Shown: in pieces, positions 49,743 through 57,780 of the stretch
How the letters are laid out: each line of letters begins with the position of its first letter
Numbering within the stretch: position 1 is the first letter of the stretch
Source: Ruminococcus sp. XPD3002
Lineage (GTDB): Bacteria > Bacillota > Clostridia > Oscillospirales > Ruminococcaceae
Direction of reading: 5' to 3'
Assembly (NCBI GenBank): GCA_900119535.1
Contig: FPJT01000003.1
Location: 211,431 to 275,430 of the forward strand
DNA length: 64,000 nt
Translations under genes and position numbers: made by a program
Notes under the pieces: model-generated
Databases searched by the model: none
The model's input: the letters and a program-made list of their open reading frames with translations, nothing else
Told to the model about the DNA's origin: nothing

Positions 49743-49786
49743 ATTATACTATATAATTTTCAATTAGTCAACAAAAAATATTTTGT
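49743..49786 (-). promoter_or_regulatory. promoter of the large AraC-type regulator with adjacent palindrome
   Basis: On the minus strand TTGACT (49766-49771), 17 bases, TATAAT (49743-49748). ACAAAAAATATTTTGT (49771-49786) is an imperfect palindrome touching the -35 box, a candidate operator for autoregulation. From 49787 to 50098 the sequence is AT-rich and nothing else was recognised. Confidence 0.7.
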
Positions 49787-50098
49787 TCTGTAAAAAAACA
49801 AAATTACCATTCAAATGCGGTATCAGGACGGTCAAAAAGGGATTTTTCAGTGATGTAAATATCATAACCAAATAAGCACTTTATACTGACGACTCAACAG
49901 ATTTTTTTCATTTTTGAGCAGTTTAACTTTGGCTGTTTTTCGGGTTCTTCGGCTGCCTAATTTGTATGATTTAGCTTAAACGTCTTAACGCACTTAATAT
50001 TTAATGCATAAATGCAAAAAAGACTTCATTAAGTGAGACATTTTTATCGAAAAACTGCAAATGGGACAAAATGTCATAAAATCTGATACGATATGTAA

Positions 50099-50127
50099 TT
50101 GTTACATTTGCTGTAACATGATATAAT
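50099..50127 (+). promoter_or_regulatory. sigma-A promoter of the two-cohesin gene
   Basis: TTGTTA (50099-50104), 17 bases, TATAAT (50122-50127), predicting a transcription start near 50134. Confidence 0.65.
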
Positions 50128-50133
50128 TTTAAA

Positions 50134-50589
50134 AAAATAGTTTGTTCAATCCGTAAACAATAAATTTGTTAAGGTTTTATGAAGATGTAAACTTTGTTAC
50201 TTTTTCGGATGTACCGCAGAACCTCTTTCCGTCACTCGGAGGCTGTGCGGTACACCTGAAATGTACCTTGCATTCTTCATCGTCATCGGAGCTAACGGCG
50301 AGAAGGTCTGCTTCGGTGATATTCGCTATAGACCGACAGTATAGGGGGATAATCAGCATATATGCCGCAGGGAGGGAAACCTGTCACATGGACAGGCGCA
50401 GTATATATGCTCCCGATACTGTTTACATCGATCGTAAGAATGTGACTGTATGGGGATATAACGGTCATACAAAGATTACTTTGGCGGCTCTTCATCTGCG
50501 TGCGGCAGATAATACAAAAAGTCCCGCTATCAGCCGTATTATTTGCTTCGGAACGATTCAACGATCATCGTTCCACTGCTTAAGGAGGC
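50134..50589 (+). promoter_or_regulatory. long structured 5' leader of the two-cohesin gene
   Basis: About 500 nt lie between the predicted start and the first plausible ATG. Stem-loops visible are TGTACCGCA/TGCGGTACA (50210-50218 with 50246-50254, enclosing a CCTC/GAGG arm), CCTGTC/GACAGG (near 50380-50395) inside CATATATG/GTATATATG arms, and GGAACGAT/ATCGTTCC (50550-50557 with 50567-50574). The last sits just before AAGGAGG (50582-50588). No known riboswitch consensus was recognised. An open frame through this region lacks a ribosome binding site. Confidence 0.45.
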
Positions 50590-50643
50590 GTGGTACTGCA
50601 AAACACATTGTTCGGCGATCACAGGTCAAGTATTTTGAAAGGA

Positions 50644-51972
50644 ATGAACAAAAACATGAAATGGAATTCAATCAAAAGCGCAATTGCTGCTGTTGTGGTG
50701 GGAGGTACTGCAATCGTTGCAGCTTCTGCACATGTATCTGCAAGTCAGGAAAAGGTACTGAAGCAGTCTGATTTCGACAGATCAGCAATCAAACCCGTCA
50801 TCGATGTTACCAAGGAGGTCATCTCCCTTGATGAAGCTCAGGCTTCTCCCACAAGAAAGGTAACTGTAAAGCTTTCGGGCGGAACTTCGTGCGAATGGGG
50901 CACACTCGGTCTTCACGTTTACTACGATAAAAGAACAAGCACAAACCTTAACCCATTCGGCGCTCCCGATGTCCAAAAAGGCGTGGGTACAAGTTACATG
51001 AACCTGACTGTCCAGGACGATCCTACTGCCGTTGACCAGGATATGAACGGCTTCTTCGTTGCAGCTGCAAGCGCAGGCAACAACGGTATGGACGGAGACC
51101 TCTTTACTTTCGACATCAATCTTCCTGCTGACGTTGCAGAGGGAGATGTATTCCCTATCGATATCATTTACAAATCAAATAACAACTGCGAGGATCTCTT
51201 CCTTGACGCTTCAAGAAAGAACAAGGCAATGCAGGGATATCTCTTCACAAGAGGTATCTATAACGATACTACAAATCCTTACGAAGGCGATGAGTACCTC
51301 CCCGAGGGTTCATCATACGACGGATATATTGCTATCGACAGCTCAAAGGTACCTGACGGCGGTATCTCTCAGGTAGAGGTAGACCAGTGCGAAGAAAAGC
51401 CTTCTATCGAGGTAAGCAAGGAAGTTATCTCTATCAGCGATGCTGTTGAAAATCCCGAAAGAGAAGTTACCCTCACTCTCCACGGTAACGTTGAAGGACG
51501 CTGGGCTACTTCAGGTATGCACATCTATTACGACAGCCGTTTACAGGTAGTTGCAAACCCATTCGGCGAACCCGATGTCAAGAAGGGCGACGCTACAAAG
51601 TATCTCTCAGTTTCAACAAAGAACGACGAGAGTGCAGACGAAGAAGACGGAATGTCAGGCTTCTTTATCACAACTGCTGCCGCAGGCAACAGCGGTATGG
51701 AAGGTCAGATGTACACATTCAAGTTCATACTTCCTCCCGATGTTGAGGTAGGCGACGTTTATCCTATCGATATCCGTTACAAATCCAATGCTAATGCAAG
51801 CGACCTCTTCATAGACGCTGCAAGAAGCAGAAAACTCATGCAGAGCTACCTCTTCACAAGAGGCATATACAACGAAGACCTCAATCCTTATCCGGGTGAT
51901 GCATACCTGCCGGCAGGTTCATCATACGACGGATATATAGCTATCGAGTCCAATAATGCGGATCTCGGTTGA
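50644..51972 (+). CDS. secreted protein with two tandem ScaE-type cohesins
   Basis: A protein of 442 residues from ATG 50644; ATG 50656 and an upstream GTG at 50590 after AAGGAGG are alternatives. A signal peptide (ending HVSASQEK) is followed by two homologous modules of about 190 residues. They start KPVIDVTKEVISLDEAQ and KPSIEVSKEVISISDAV. Both carry the ScaE-like phrases HVYYD or HIYYD, GDVFPIDI or GDVYPIDI, YLFTRGIYN and SSYDGYIAI. Group III cohesins of R. flavefaciens bind dockerins on the cell surface. No dockerin, SLH domain or sorting signal is present, so this scaffoldin appears cell-free. It would dock proteins such as the two dockerin products in this window. Confidence 0.87.
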   Translation: MNKNMKWNSIKSAIAAVVVGGTAIVAASAHVSASQEKVLKQSDFDRSAIKPVIDVTKEVISLDEAQASPTRKVTVKLSGGTSCEWGTLGLHVYYDKRTSTNLNPFGAPDVQKGVGTSYMNLTVQDDPTAVDQDMNGFFVAAASAGNNGMDGDLFTFDINLPADVAEGDVFPIDIIYKSNNNCEDLFLDASRKNKAMQGYLFTRGIYNDTTNPYEGDEYLPEGSSYDGYIAIDSSKVPDGGISQVEVDQCEEKPSIEVSKEVISISDAVENPEREVTLTLHGNVEGRWATSGMHIYYDSRLQVVANPFGEPDVKKGDATKYLSVSTKNDESADEEDGMSGFFITTAAAGNSGMEGQMYTFKFILPPDVEVGDVYPIDIRYKSNANASDLFIDAARSRKLMQSYLFTRGIYNEDLNPYPGDAYLPAGSSYDGYIAIESNNADLG

Positions 51973-52044
51973 TGGAAATCGAATTAACTGCGGAGCTTTG
52001 GGTAAGGCGTTCCCGAAGTTCTGATCATCCAGGGAAAATTAGTG

Positions 52045-52076
52045 AAACAGCAGCTGCTTCTTGCGGCTGCTGTTTT
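52045..52076 (+). terminator. intrinsic terminator of the two-cohesin gene
   Basis: AACAGCAGC (52046-52054) pairs with GCTGCTGTT (52066-52074), followed by TTC. Confidence 0.8.
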
Positions 52077-52084
52077 CATTATGG

Positions 52085-52120
52085 CAAAAAAATAAGACGG
52101 TCCAGTAAAGAACCGTCTTA
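52085..52120 (-). terminator. intrinsic terminator of the second SPKTG gene
   Basis: On the minus strand TAAGACGGT (from 52120) pairs with ACCGTCTTA, followed by TTTTTTTGCC. Confidence 0.88.
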
Positions 52121-52155
52121 GTTCATATGAACTGTAAAATGTACGAGGTGGACGA

Positions 52156-52650
52156 TTAGTCCTTCTTGCGTGAAGCAATACCAGCTGCTGCTGCTACGAG
52201 TGCTGTTGCTGCTACAGCCATACCTGGGAATGCGTCGCCTGTCTTAGGTGAACCGCTCTTTGATGCTGCCTTTGTAGTAGCCTTTGCAGTTGTTGTAGCC
52301 TTAGCTGTTGTAGTAGCCTTTGCAGTTGTTGCAGGTGCTGCTGTTGTAGCAGGTGCCTCTGTAACTTCCTCAGTAGCTGCCTCTGTTGCAGCCTCTGTAG
52401 CTGCTTCTGTTGCTTCCTCAGTAGCTGCCTCTGTTGCAGCCTCTGTTGCTTCCTCTGTTGCTGCTTCAGTAGCTGCTTCTGCTGTTGCAGCCTCTGTAGC
52501 TTCCTCTGCACCGTTTGCCTCAGCAACTGCTACTGCAACGGGTGCCTCTTCCTCTGCGTTAGCTCCGAGAGCTGAACCTGCAGCACATACGCTGCACATA
52601 AGAGCTGTAGAGAGAGCTGCTGCTGCGATTGACTTGAAATTCTTTTTCAT
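52156..52650 (-). CDS. short sortase-anchored Thr-Glu-Ala repeat protein
   Basis: A 164-residue paralogue of the 9230-10033 product. The signal peptide (CSVCAAGSALGANAEEE) is nearly the same. It is followed by about 13 TEAA/EEATEAA tetrapeptide units (residues 50-95), an Ala/Thr/Lys linker with repeated TTAKA, and the sorting signal SPKTGD, hydrophobic stretch and RKKD. It has no folded domain at all, so it would be a Thr-rich, probably glycosylated, stalk on the wall. GGAGTG precedes the ATG. It shares a leader hairpin with its paralogue. Confidence 0.83.
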   Translation of the reverse strand: MKKNFKSIAAAALSTALMCSVCAAGSALGANAEEEAPVAVAVAEANGAEEATEAATAEAATEAATEEATEAATEAATEEATEAATEAATEAATEEVTEAPATTAAPATTAKATTTAKATTTAKATTKAASKSGSPKTGDAFPGMAVAATALVAAAAGIASRKKD

Positions 52651-52672
52651 AATAGATCACTCCTGTTTCATA

Positions 52673-52697
52673 TTTTAACGGCTTTCTTTCCGTTTCA
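52673..52697 (-). promoter_or_regulatory. 5'-leader hairpin shared with the other SPKTG gene
   Basis: On the minus strand AACGG (52690-52694) and CCGTT (52677-52681) enclose AAAGAAAG, followed by AAAA, like 10069-10093. The remaining bases up to 52834 are AT-rich with no recognised feature. Confidence 0.5.
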
Positions 52698-52834
52698 TAT
52701 ATAACATTCGGGCATGCTGACAATAAAGAGACAGTTTTTTTGTTAGAAGAAACATGCTTTTTTTATTTGTTTTTTATCTGTTATGCACAATTATGTTACT
52801 TTTGATGCATTTCCCCTCCCCCTTTTTACGGTTA

Positions 52835-52863
52835 TTGACTTGTTCCCCTTTTACTATTATAAT
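52835..52863 (+). promoter_or_regulatory. sigma-A promoter of the two-component operon
   Basis: TTGACT (52835-52840), 17 bases, TATAAT (52858-52863). The leader is about 90 nt, ending with AAGGAG. Confidence 0.85.
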
Positions 52864-52960
52864 GTTCTTATATGCGAAATATAAAAACCACCCGAAAAGG
52901 ACACACAAAAGACATACGGCACAGATATAATATAATCATAAACACAAGGAGCTTCTTGAT

Positions 52961-53632
52961 ATGAACAAAATTCTACTGATCGAGGACGATCTTCAGATAT
53001 GCGAAGTTATAACCGAATACTTCACCAATAAGGGAAGTGCTGTTACCGCAGTAAACACGGGCGACGATGCTATCGAAGTCATAGAGAACAGTCTCGGCGA
53101 CCATGACCTTGTACTGCTCGACATCATGCTTCCCGGTACGGACGGTTTCTCGCTCTGCCGAAAGATACGCCGCACCTGCGATATACCCGTCATTTTCATC
53201 ACCGCAAGAGGACGCGAGGAGGATGTGCTCTACGGCTACGACCTCGGATGCGACGACTATATAGTCAAACCATTCCTCCTTTCCGCACTCTTCATGAAGT
53301 GCGAGGCGCTGATAAGACGTGCAGAGAGACGTCCCGAGTCTTTCACACTGGTCTGCGGTAAGATAACTCTCGATACCCGTACTCTGCGCTGCTTTGCGGA
53401 CGGAAATGAAGTTGAGCTTCCACCTAAGGAGTTCGCTATACTGCGCTATCTTCTGGATCACGTCAACTGGGTTGTGGACAGGAACAAGCTTCTGGATGTG
53501 GTCTGGGGATATGACTATTTCGGCAGCGACAGAGTCGTTGACAATCATATAAAAAAGCTGAGAAAGGCACTCGGTCCCGCAGGTTCTCAGATAAAAACAC
53601 TTGTAGGAAGAGGTTATAAACTGACCGAATAA
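52961..53632 (+). CDS. OmpR-family response regulator
   Basis: A 223-residue protein. The receiver domain (residues 1-115) has the phosphoacceptor Asp54 in LVLLDIMLPGTDGF, the acidic pair in LLIEDD, and Lys in YIVKPF. The C-terminal winged helix (about 128-222) has VELPPKEFAILRYLLDHVNW and RVVDNHIKKLRKALG, ending in the typical GRGYKLTE. It precedes two tandem sensor kinases that must share it as the only regulator in the cluster. Confidence 0.96.
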   Translation: MNKILLIEDDLQICEVITEYFTNKGSAVTAVNTGDDAIEVIENSLGDHDLVLLDIMLPGTDGFSLCRKIRRTCDIPVIFITARGREEDVLYGYDLGCDDYIVKPFLLSALFMKCEALIRRAERRPESFTLVCGKITLDTRTLRCFADGNEVELPPKEFAILRYLLDHVNWVVDRNKLLDVVWGYDYFGSDRVVDNHIKKLRKALGPAGSQIKTLVGRGYKLTE

Positions 53633-53644
53633 GGAGGGGTAAAT

Positions 53645-55555
53645 ATGAAAGTGAACCGCTTCACGAGATTCCTCGGCAAACGCAAAAGAAGGACTTTCAA
53701 AAACATTTTTCCGTGGTGTATGGTACTGAGTCTGATACTGTCAGCGGTTTTAGCAAATAATTCAGTAAAAAAAGATACGGATTTTAAGGAAGATATGTTG
53801 GTAGATTATATTAAAGACGAACGCTCTCGTTGGACAGAGCTTTTAAATCATGATGATTATGATTATTCAGATATCAATATTGATGCGCTCGGTACAAGGA
53901 CATATCTCGCAAATGACCATATTTGGTTTTTTTATACTGTACCACCTTTATCAACTATGATCATATCTCCATTTTTTCATTACAAACCTTTTTGGATCTG
54001 GTGCTGTAAATTCCATGCTAAATTTTTCGAAGTCAACATATTTGATTGTATAATTGTATCCTACATTTCTGATGAACAAGGAAACTATTATTCAGATAAT
54101 ATTAATAAAATGTATGCAACGGTTTTATTTCAGAAACCGCCTGATGCCGACAACAGTGATGATTTTGAACATTATAGTGATTATTATGATCTGCATCGTT
54201 ATACCTGTGATATGGATAAGCTCGGCAATGAGGAATTGTTTAAAATTCGTGAGGATTTTTATAAATACAATTCCTGGGATTCCTATGCTGAATATGAAAC
54301 AGGTACTTCTTATCGTTATGAAGTGAACAGTATATATGTAAACCCAAACGATCAAACATTTGTTCCGCACGAAATAGAAGTGATCAAGGGAAAGAGAGTT
54401 GTGGATGAAGACGGTAATGAGATCGAACCGAAAGATGCTGTAACAGAAAAAATAGTCATTGATTTTGATGACAGCAATTACCAATTAATAAATAATAAAG
54501 TCCTTCAATCAGAAATAGATAATGGTGAAGCCGTATATCCTGCGTTTAACGGCGTATACTTTTCACCATGGCATAATAACTATAAGGAGTTCGTTGATGC
54601 GCTCAGGGATTATCAAACCATTCCGAATGATAGGGATAAGTATGAACGGAAGGCTAAGTATGAAGATTTTTTAGCTCTAAAGGAAGATATGGAGATCAAA
54701 AACGGTGCATTTAATTTAGGTAAAATTGAAGATACAATAAAAGTTAATGATCAGGAATTTGATTACGTTACATATTATACATTTGAACCGATACTTAAAA
54801 ACCAAAAGTATGTATTTATCCGTTGTTTGATTGACTATTTTTTATTATTAACTATTATCTCCCTGATATACAGTGTGGTCAAAAGCTTCCTCAACAAGGC
54901 TTCCCACGCTATGGAGGACTATCAGCGGACTCTCACCAATAAACTCGCCAACGACCTGAAAACTCCACTTGCGGCCATTGGTGACTATGCCGAAAACCTC
55001 ATTGAACAGCGCAAGGACAGCGCAGACGAAAAGGAGTTGCGTTATCTCGGCTCGATAAAGGAGAACGTTGCCTATACCGACTCTATGATAAAAAAGACTC
55101 TTAAACTCGCCGAGATAGATAAAATGCAGAAGCTTGTGATAAGTAAGGTAAGCTTGCGCGATATCACCGAAAATGCCTTCGGGAAGTACAGATTACAGCT
55201 TGAAGAGAGGAACATAACCCTCAGCATCAACGGCGACACCACTGTCGAAGCAGAGGAAGCTACAATAACCGATGCGATCGAGAACCTCGTTTCCAATGCG
55301 GTGAAATACACACGCAAAGACGGATGCATAACTGTCAATATACAGGATAGAGAATACCGCATTACAAACGATGTTACCCAAAAAATCGATACAAGTGAGC
55401 TAAAAAAACCTTTCGTCAAGGGAGACTCATCACGTCATGACAAAAACAGCAGCGGACTCGGACTCTCTATAGCTGAAAGTGCCCTCAACAGAAACGGATA
55501 CAGGCTTACCATCTCCTGCGACGATTCACAATTCACAGCAGTTGTAAAGCTGTAA
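53645..55555 (+). CDS. sensor histidine kinase homologue lacking the phosphoacceptor His
   Basis: A 636-residue membrane protein. It has a basic N-terminus and helix 1 (about 20-38), an extracytoplasmic domain of about 350 residues, helix 2 (about 395-415), then HisKA and HATPase regions. The H-box reads LANDLKTPLAAIG, with Asn436 (codon AAC at 54950) where the paralogue has His. The N-box (IENLVSNAVKY) and G2 box (SSGLGLSIAES) are intact. It can presumably bind ATP but cannot autophosphorylate in cis. It could phosphorylate the partner kinase in a heterodimer, or act as a phosphatase or decoy. AAGGAGG precedes the ATG. The extracytoplasmic region is AT-richer than its flanks. Confidence 0.92.
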   Translation: MKVNRFTRFLGKRKRRTFKNIFPWCMVLSLILSAVLANNSVKKDTDFKEDMLVDYIKDERSRWTELLNHDDYDYSDINIDALGTRTYLANDHIWFFYTVPPLSTMIISPFFHYKPFWIWCCKFHAKFFEVNIFDCIIVSYISDEQGNYYSDNINKMYATVLFQKPPDADNSDDFEHYSDYYDLHRYTCDMDKLGNEELFKIREDFYKYNSWDSYAEYETGTSYRYEVNSIYVNPNDQTFVPHEIEVIKGKRVVDEDGNEIEPKDAVTEKIVIDFDDSNYQLINNKVLQSEIDNGEAVYPAFNGVYFSPWHNNYKEFVDALRDYQTIPNDRDKYERKAKYEDFLALKEDMEIKNGAFNLGKIEDTIKVNDQEFDYVTYYTFEPILKNQKYVFIRCLIDYFLLLTIISLIYSVVKSFLNKASHAMEDYQRTLTNKLANDLKTPLAAIGDYAENLIEQRKDSADEKELRYLGSIKENVAYTDSMIKKTLKLAEIDKMQKLVISKVSLRDITENAFGKYRLQLEERNITLSINGDTTVEAEEATITDAIENLVSNAVKYTRKDGCITVNIQDREYRITNDVTQKIDTSELKKPFVKGDSSRHDKNSSGLGLSIAESALNRNGYRLTISCDDSQFTAVVKL

Positions 55556-55617
55556 TAATCGTTCCGATAAAGCCGTTGCAGGAACAGTATATAAGCGAAT
55601 AATAAGGAGGTGTAAAT

Positions 55618-57540
55618 ATGAAAGTTAACCGCTTCACAAAATTCCTCGATAAGCGCAAAAGAAGAACGTTCAAAAACATTTTTCCGTGGTGTATGGTAAT
55701 AGTTCTGATAGCATCGGCAATAGGTGCAAGGCGCATTGAAGCACATGATCTTGAACTAATTACAGAAAAATACACAGATTATGTTGAGAATATACATTCA
55801 AGAAATATTGAAATTATAAATGAACTAAGTGAATCCGGGGATATTGAAATTACTGATATAAATTTTGATGCATTTCTCGTAAGCCATAGTTATCGAGGTT
55901 TTGCTGAAGTAAGTTCCAGTGCTGATATATTCGGAATTTCTATTATGAGTCTTGATACAGAGATAATAAGCTGGATCGCTCATGAACTTGCAAAAAAAGG
56001 CGCTGATCTTGATTTTTTATGCGGTAATTTTATATTGGGTTCAGTTATATACAGTAAGGATATTGCAGCCGATAATTCAAAAGAAGTGATCTTTATCAAG
56101 TCTGAACCGACTGATAAAAATACAAATAAGTATCATACGATTCTGAACAACTTGTATACTTGTGATTTAGAGAGTCTCGGAAACAAAAAGCTTACAGCCT
56201 ATTGCATAAAGAAGAGACTATTTGATGATCGTTCAATGCAGACAGGTGAATATTATGATTACAAAATAAAAAGCGCCTATGTCAATCGATCGGACCATAC
56301 ATTTATCCCGCACGAAGTTGAACTATCTACAGGGAAAATGCACTATTATGACGAGCCAACAGAGGACGGCATAATTGCTGAACCCATAGATATAGTAGTA
56401 ACAGATACCATTTTCATAGACTGCGACGACAGCAATTATGAACTTATTGAACGCAAGGATACATATTATGATCCCGAAAAATATGATGAGCCACCCACAG
56501 GTTGGACAACGATGTTCTGCAACTCCGATAAGGAGTTCTGTAATAATATCAAAAACTATTATTATACACGCGAGAAGTATATTCAGGCTCGTGAAGAAGC
56601 AGATTCAATGGGAACTGCTGTAGATGAAACTCTTGTCAGAGAATACGGCAATTATGAAGAATGGTATAGCTTAAATCTGCGCTATAACCCGAATATAGCC
56701 AAAGCCGCTAACGTTATTGATTATAATGGACAGAAGCTCGTTTACATTACTTACTACAGGACACTGCCTGATAATATCTATATACTCGCCAAGGTGATCT
56801 TTATATTTGATTTTATCGTATTATTCATTCTGTTAACCATAATTGCCCTGATATACAGTGCGGTCAAAGGCTTCCTGAACAAGACTTCCTGCGCTATGGA
56901 GGACTATCAGCGTACTCTAACCAATAACCTCGCCCACGACCTGAAAACTCCACTTGCAGCTATAGGCGGATATGCCGAAAATCTCATTGACCAGCGCAAG
57001 GACATTGCAGACGAAAAGGAAATGCGATATCTCGGCTCGATAATGGAGAACGTCGCCTATACCGACTCTATGATAAAAAAGACTCTTAAGCTCGCCGAGA
57101 TCGAAAAAATGCAGAAGCGTGTGATAAGTAAGGTAAGCTTGCGCAGTCTCACCGAAAACGCCTTTGAGAAGTACAGATTACAGCTTGAAGAACGTAAGAT
57201 AACTCTAAGCATTGAAGGTAATTACGGTATAAATGCTGAGGAAGCTACATTGACCGATGCGATCGAGAACCTCGTTTCCAATGCGGTGAAATACACACCC
57301 AAAGGCGGAAGCATCAGCGTCACTATGAAAAACAGCGAATACCGCATAACAAACGATGTTACCCGTAAGGTCGATATCAAGGGACTTAAAAAGCCTTTTG
57401 TCAAGGGTGATGCCTCACGTCACGACAAAAACAGCAGCGGACTCGGACTCTCTATAGCTGACACCGCTTTAAGGAGAAACGGCTATAAACTAAAGCTTTC
57501 CTGTGACGATTCATGCTTTAGTGCATGGATAAAGCTATAA
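55618..57540 (+). CDS. sensor histidine kinase, intact paralogue
   Basis: A 640-residue kinase with the same layout as the previous gene. The N-terminal 30 residues and the kinase core are nearly identical, while the extracytoplasmic domains share only scattered phrases such as HTFIPHEVE and DDSNYELIE. The H-box is LAHDLKTPLAAIG with His440 (CAC at 56935). The N-box IENLVSNAVKY and SSGLGLSIAD are intact. It is expected to phosphorylate the response regulator at 52961. AAGGAGG precedes the ATG, 62 bases after the first kinase. The pair arose by tandem duplication with rapid sensor divergence. Confidence 0.94.
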   Translation: MKVNRFTKFLDKRKRRTFKNIFPWCMVIVLIASAIGARRIEAHDLELITEKYTDYVENIHSRNIEIINELSESGDIEITDINFDAFLVSHSYRGFAEVSSSADIFGISIMSLDTEIISWIAHELAKKGADLDFLCGNFILGSVIYSKDIAADNSKEVIFIKSEPTDKNTNKYHTILNNLYTCDLESLGNKKLTAYCIKKRLFDDRSMQTGEYYDYKIKSAYVNRSDHTFIPHEVELSTGKMHYYDEPTEDGIIAEPIDIVVTDTIFIDCDDSNYELIERKDTYYDPEKYDEPPTGWTTMFCNSDKEFCNNIKNYYYTREKYIQAREEADSMGTAVDETLVREYGNYEEWYSLNLRYNPNIAKAANVIDYNGQKLVYITYYRTLPDNIYILAKVIFIFDFIVLFILLTIIALIYSAVKGFLNKTSCAMEDYQRTLTNNLAHDLKTPLAAIGGYAENLIDQRKDIADEKEMRYLGSIMENVAYTDSMIKKTLKLAEIEKMQKRVISKVSLRSLTENAFEKYRLQLEERKITLSIEGNYGINAEEATLTDAIENLVSNAVKYTPKGGSISVTMKNSEYRITNDVTRKVDIKGLKKPFVKGDASRHDKNSSGLGLSIADTALRRNGYKLKLSCDDSCFSAWIKL

Positions 57541-57545
57541 ATAAA

Positions 57546-57580
57546 AACGGCATATCGTTATGATATGCCGTTCAGCTTTT
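57546..57580 (+). terminator. terminator of the two-component operon
   Basis: ACGGCATATC (57547-57556) pairs with GATATGCCGT (57562-57571), followed by TCAGCTTTT. Confidence 0.7.
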
Positions 57581-57600
57581 CAAAAAAGAATGGTTTTATC

Positions 57601-57772
57601 AGGGAACGCCCTCTCTTGCAGGGCGTTCCCTCTTTCAAAACAGTCCACCGGACTGTTTTGAAATTCACCCTTTGCGGGGCGCTTTGTAGATTGAGGGGCG
57701 TTGCCCCTCTAACCCCACCAAAGGCTCTGCCTTTGGAATCCGCTAAAGGGATGGTATCCCTTTAGAATCCCC
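57601..57772. repeat. family C repeat, copy 3
   Basis: The same order of palindromes as copies 1 and 2, but the third is GAGGGGCGTTGCCCCTC instead of GCAGGGCTCTGCCCTGC. Both arms have changed together. No family D element follows. Confidence 0.87.
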
Positions 57773-57780
57773 AAATTATT

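Noticed and set aside
50166..50771. 201-residue open frame ahead of and overlapping the cohesin gene
   Set aside because: No ribosome binding site, and it overlaps the cohesin signal peptide in another frame. A phrase such as NVTVWGYNGHTK recalls BspA repeat ends, but the match is too short to call a gene remnant.
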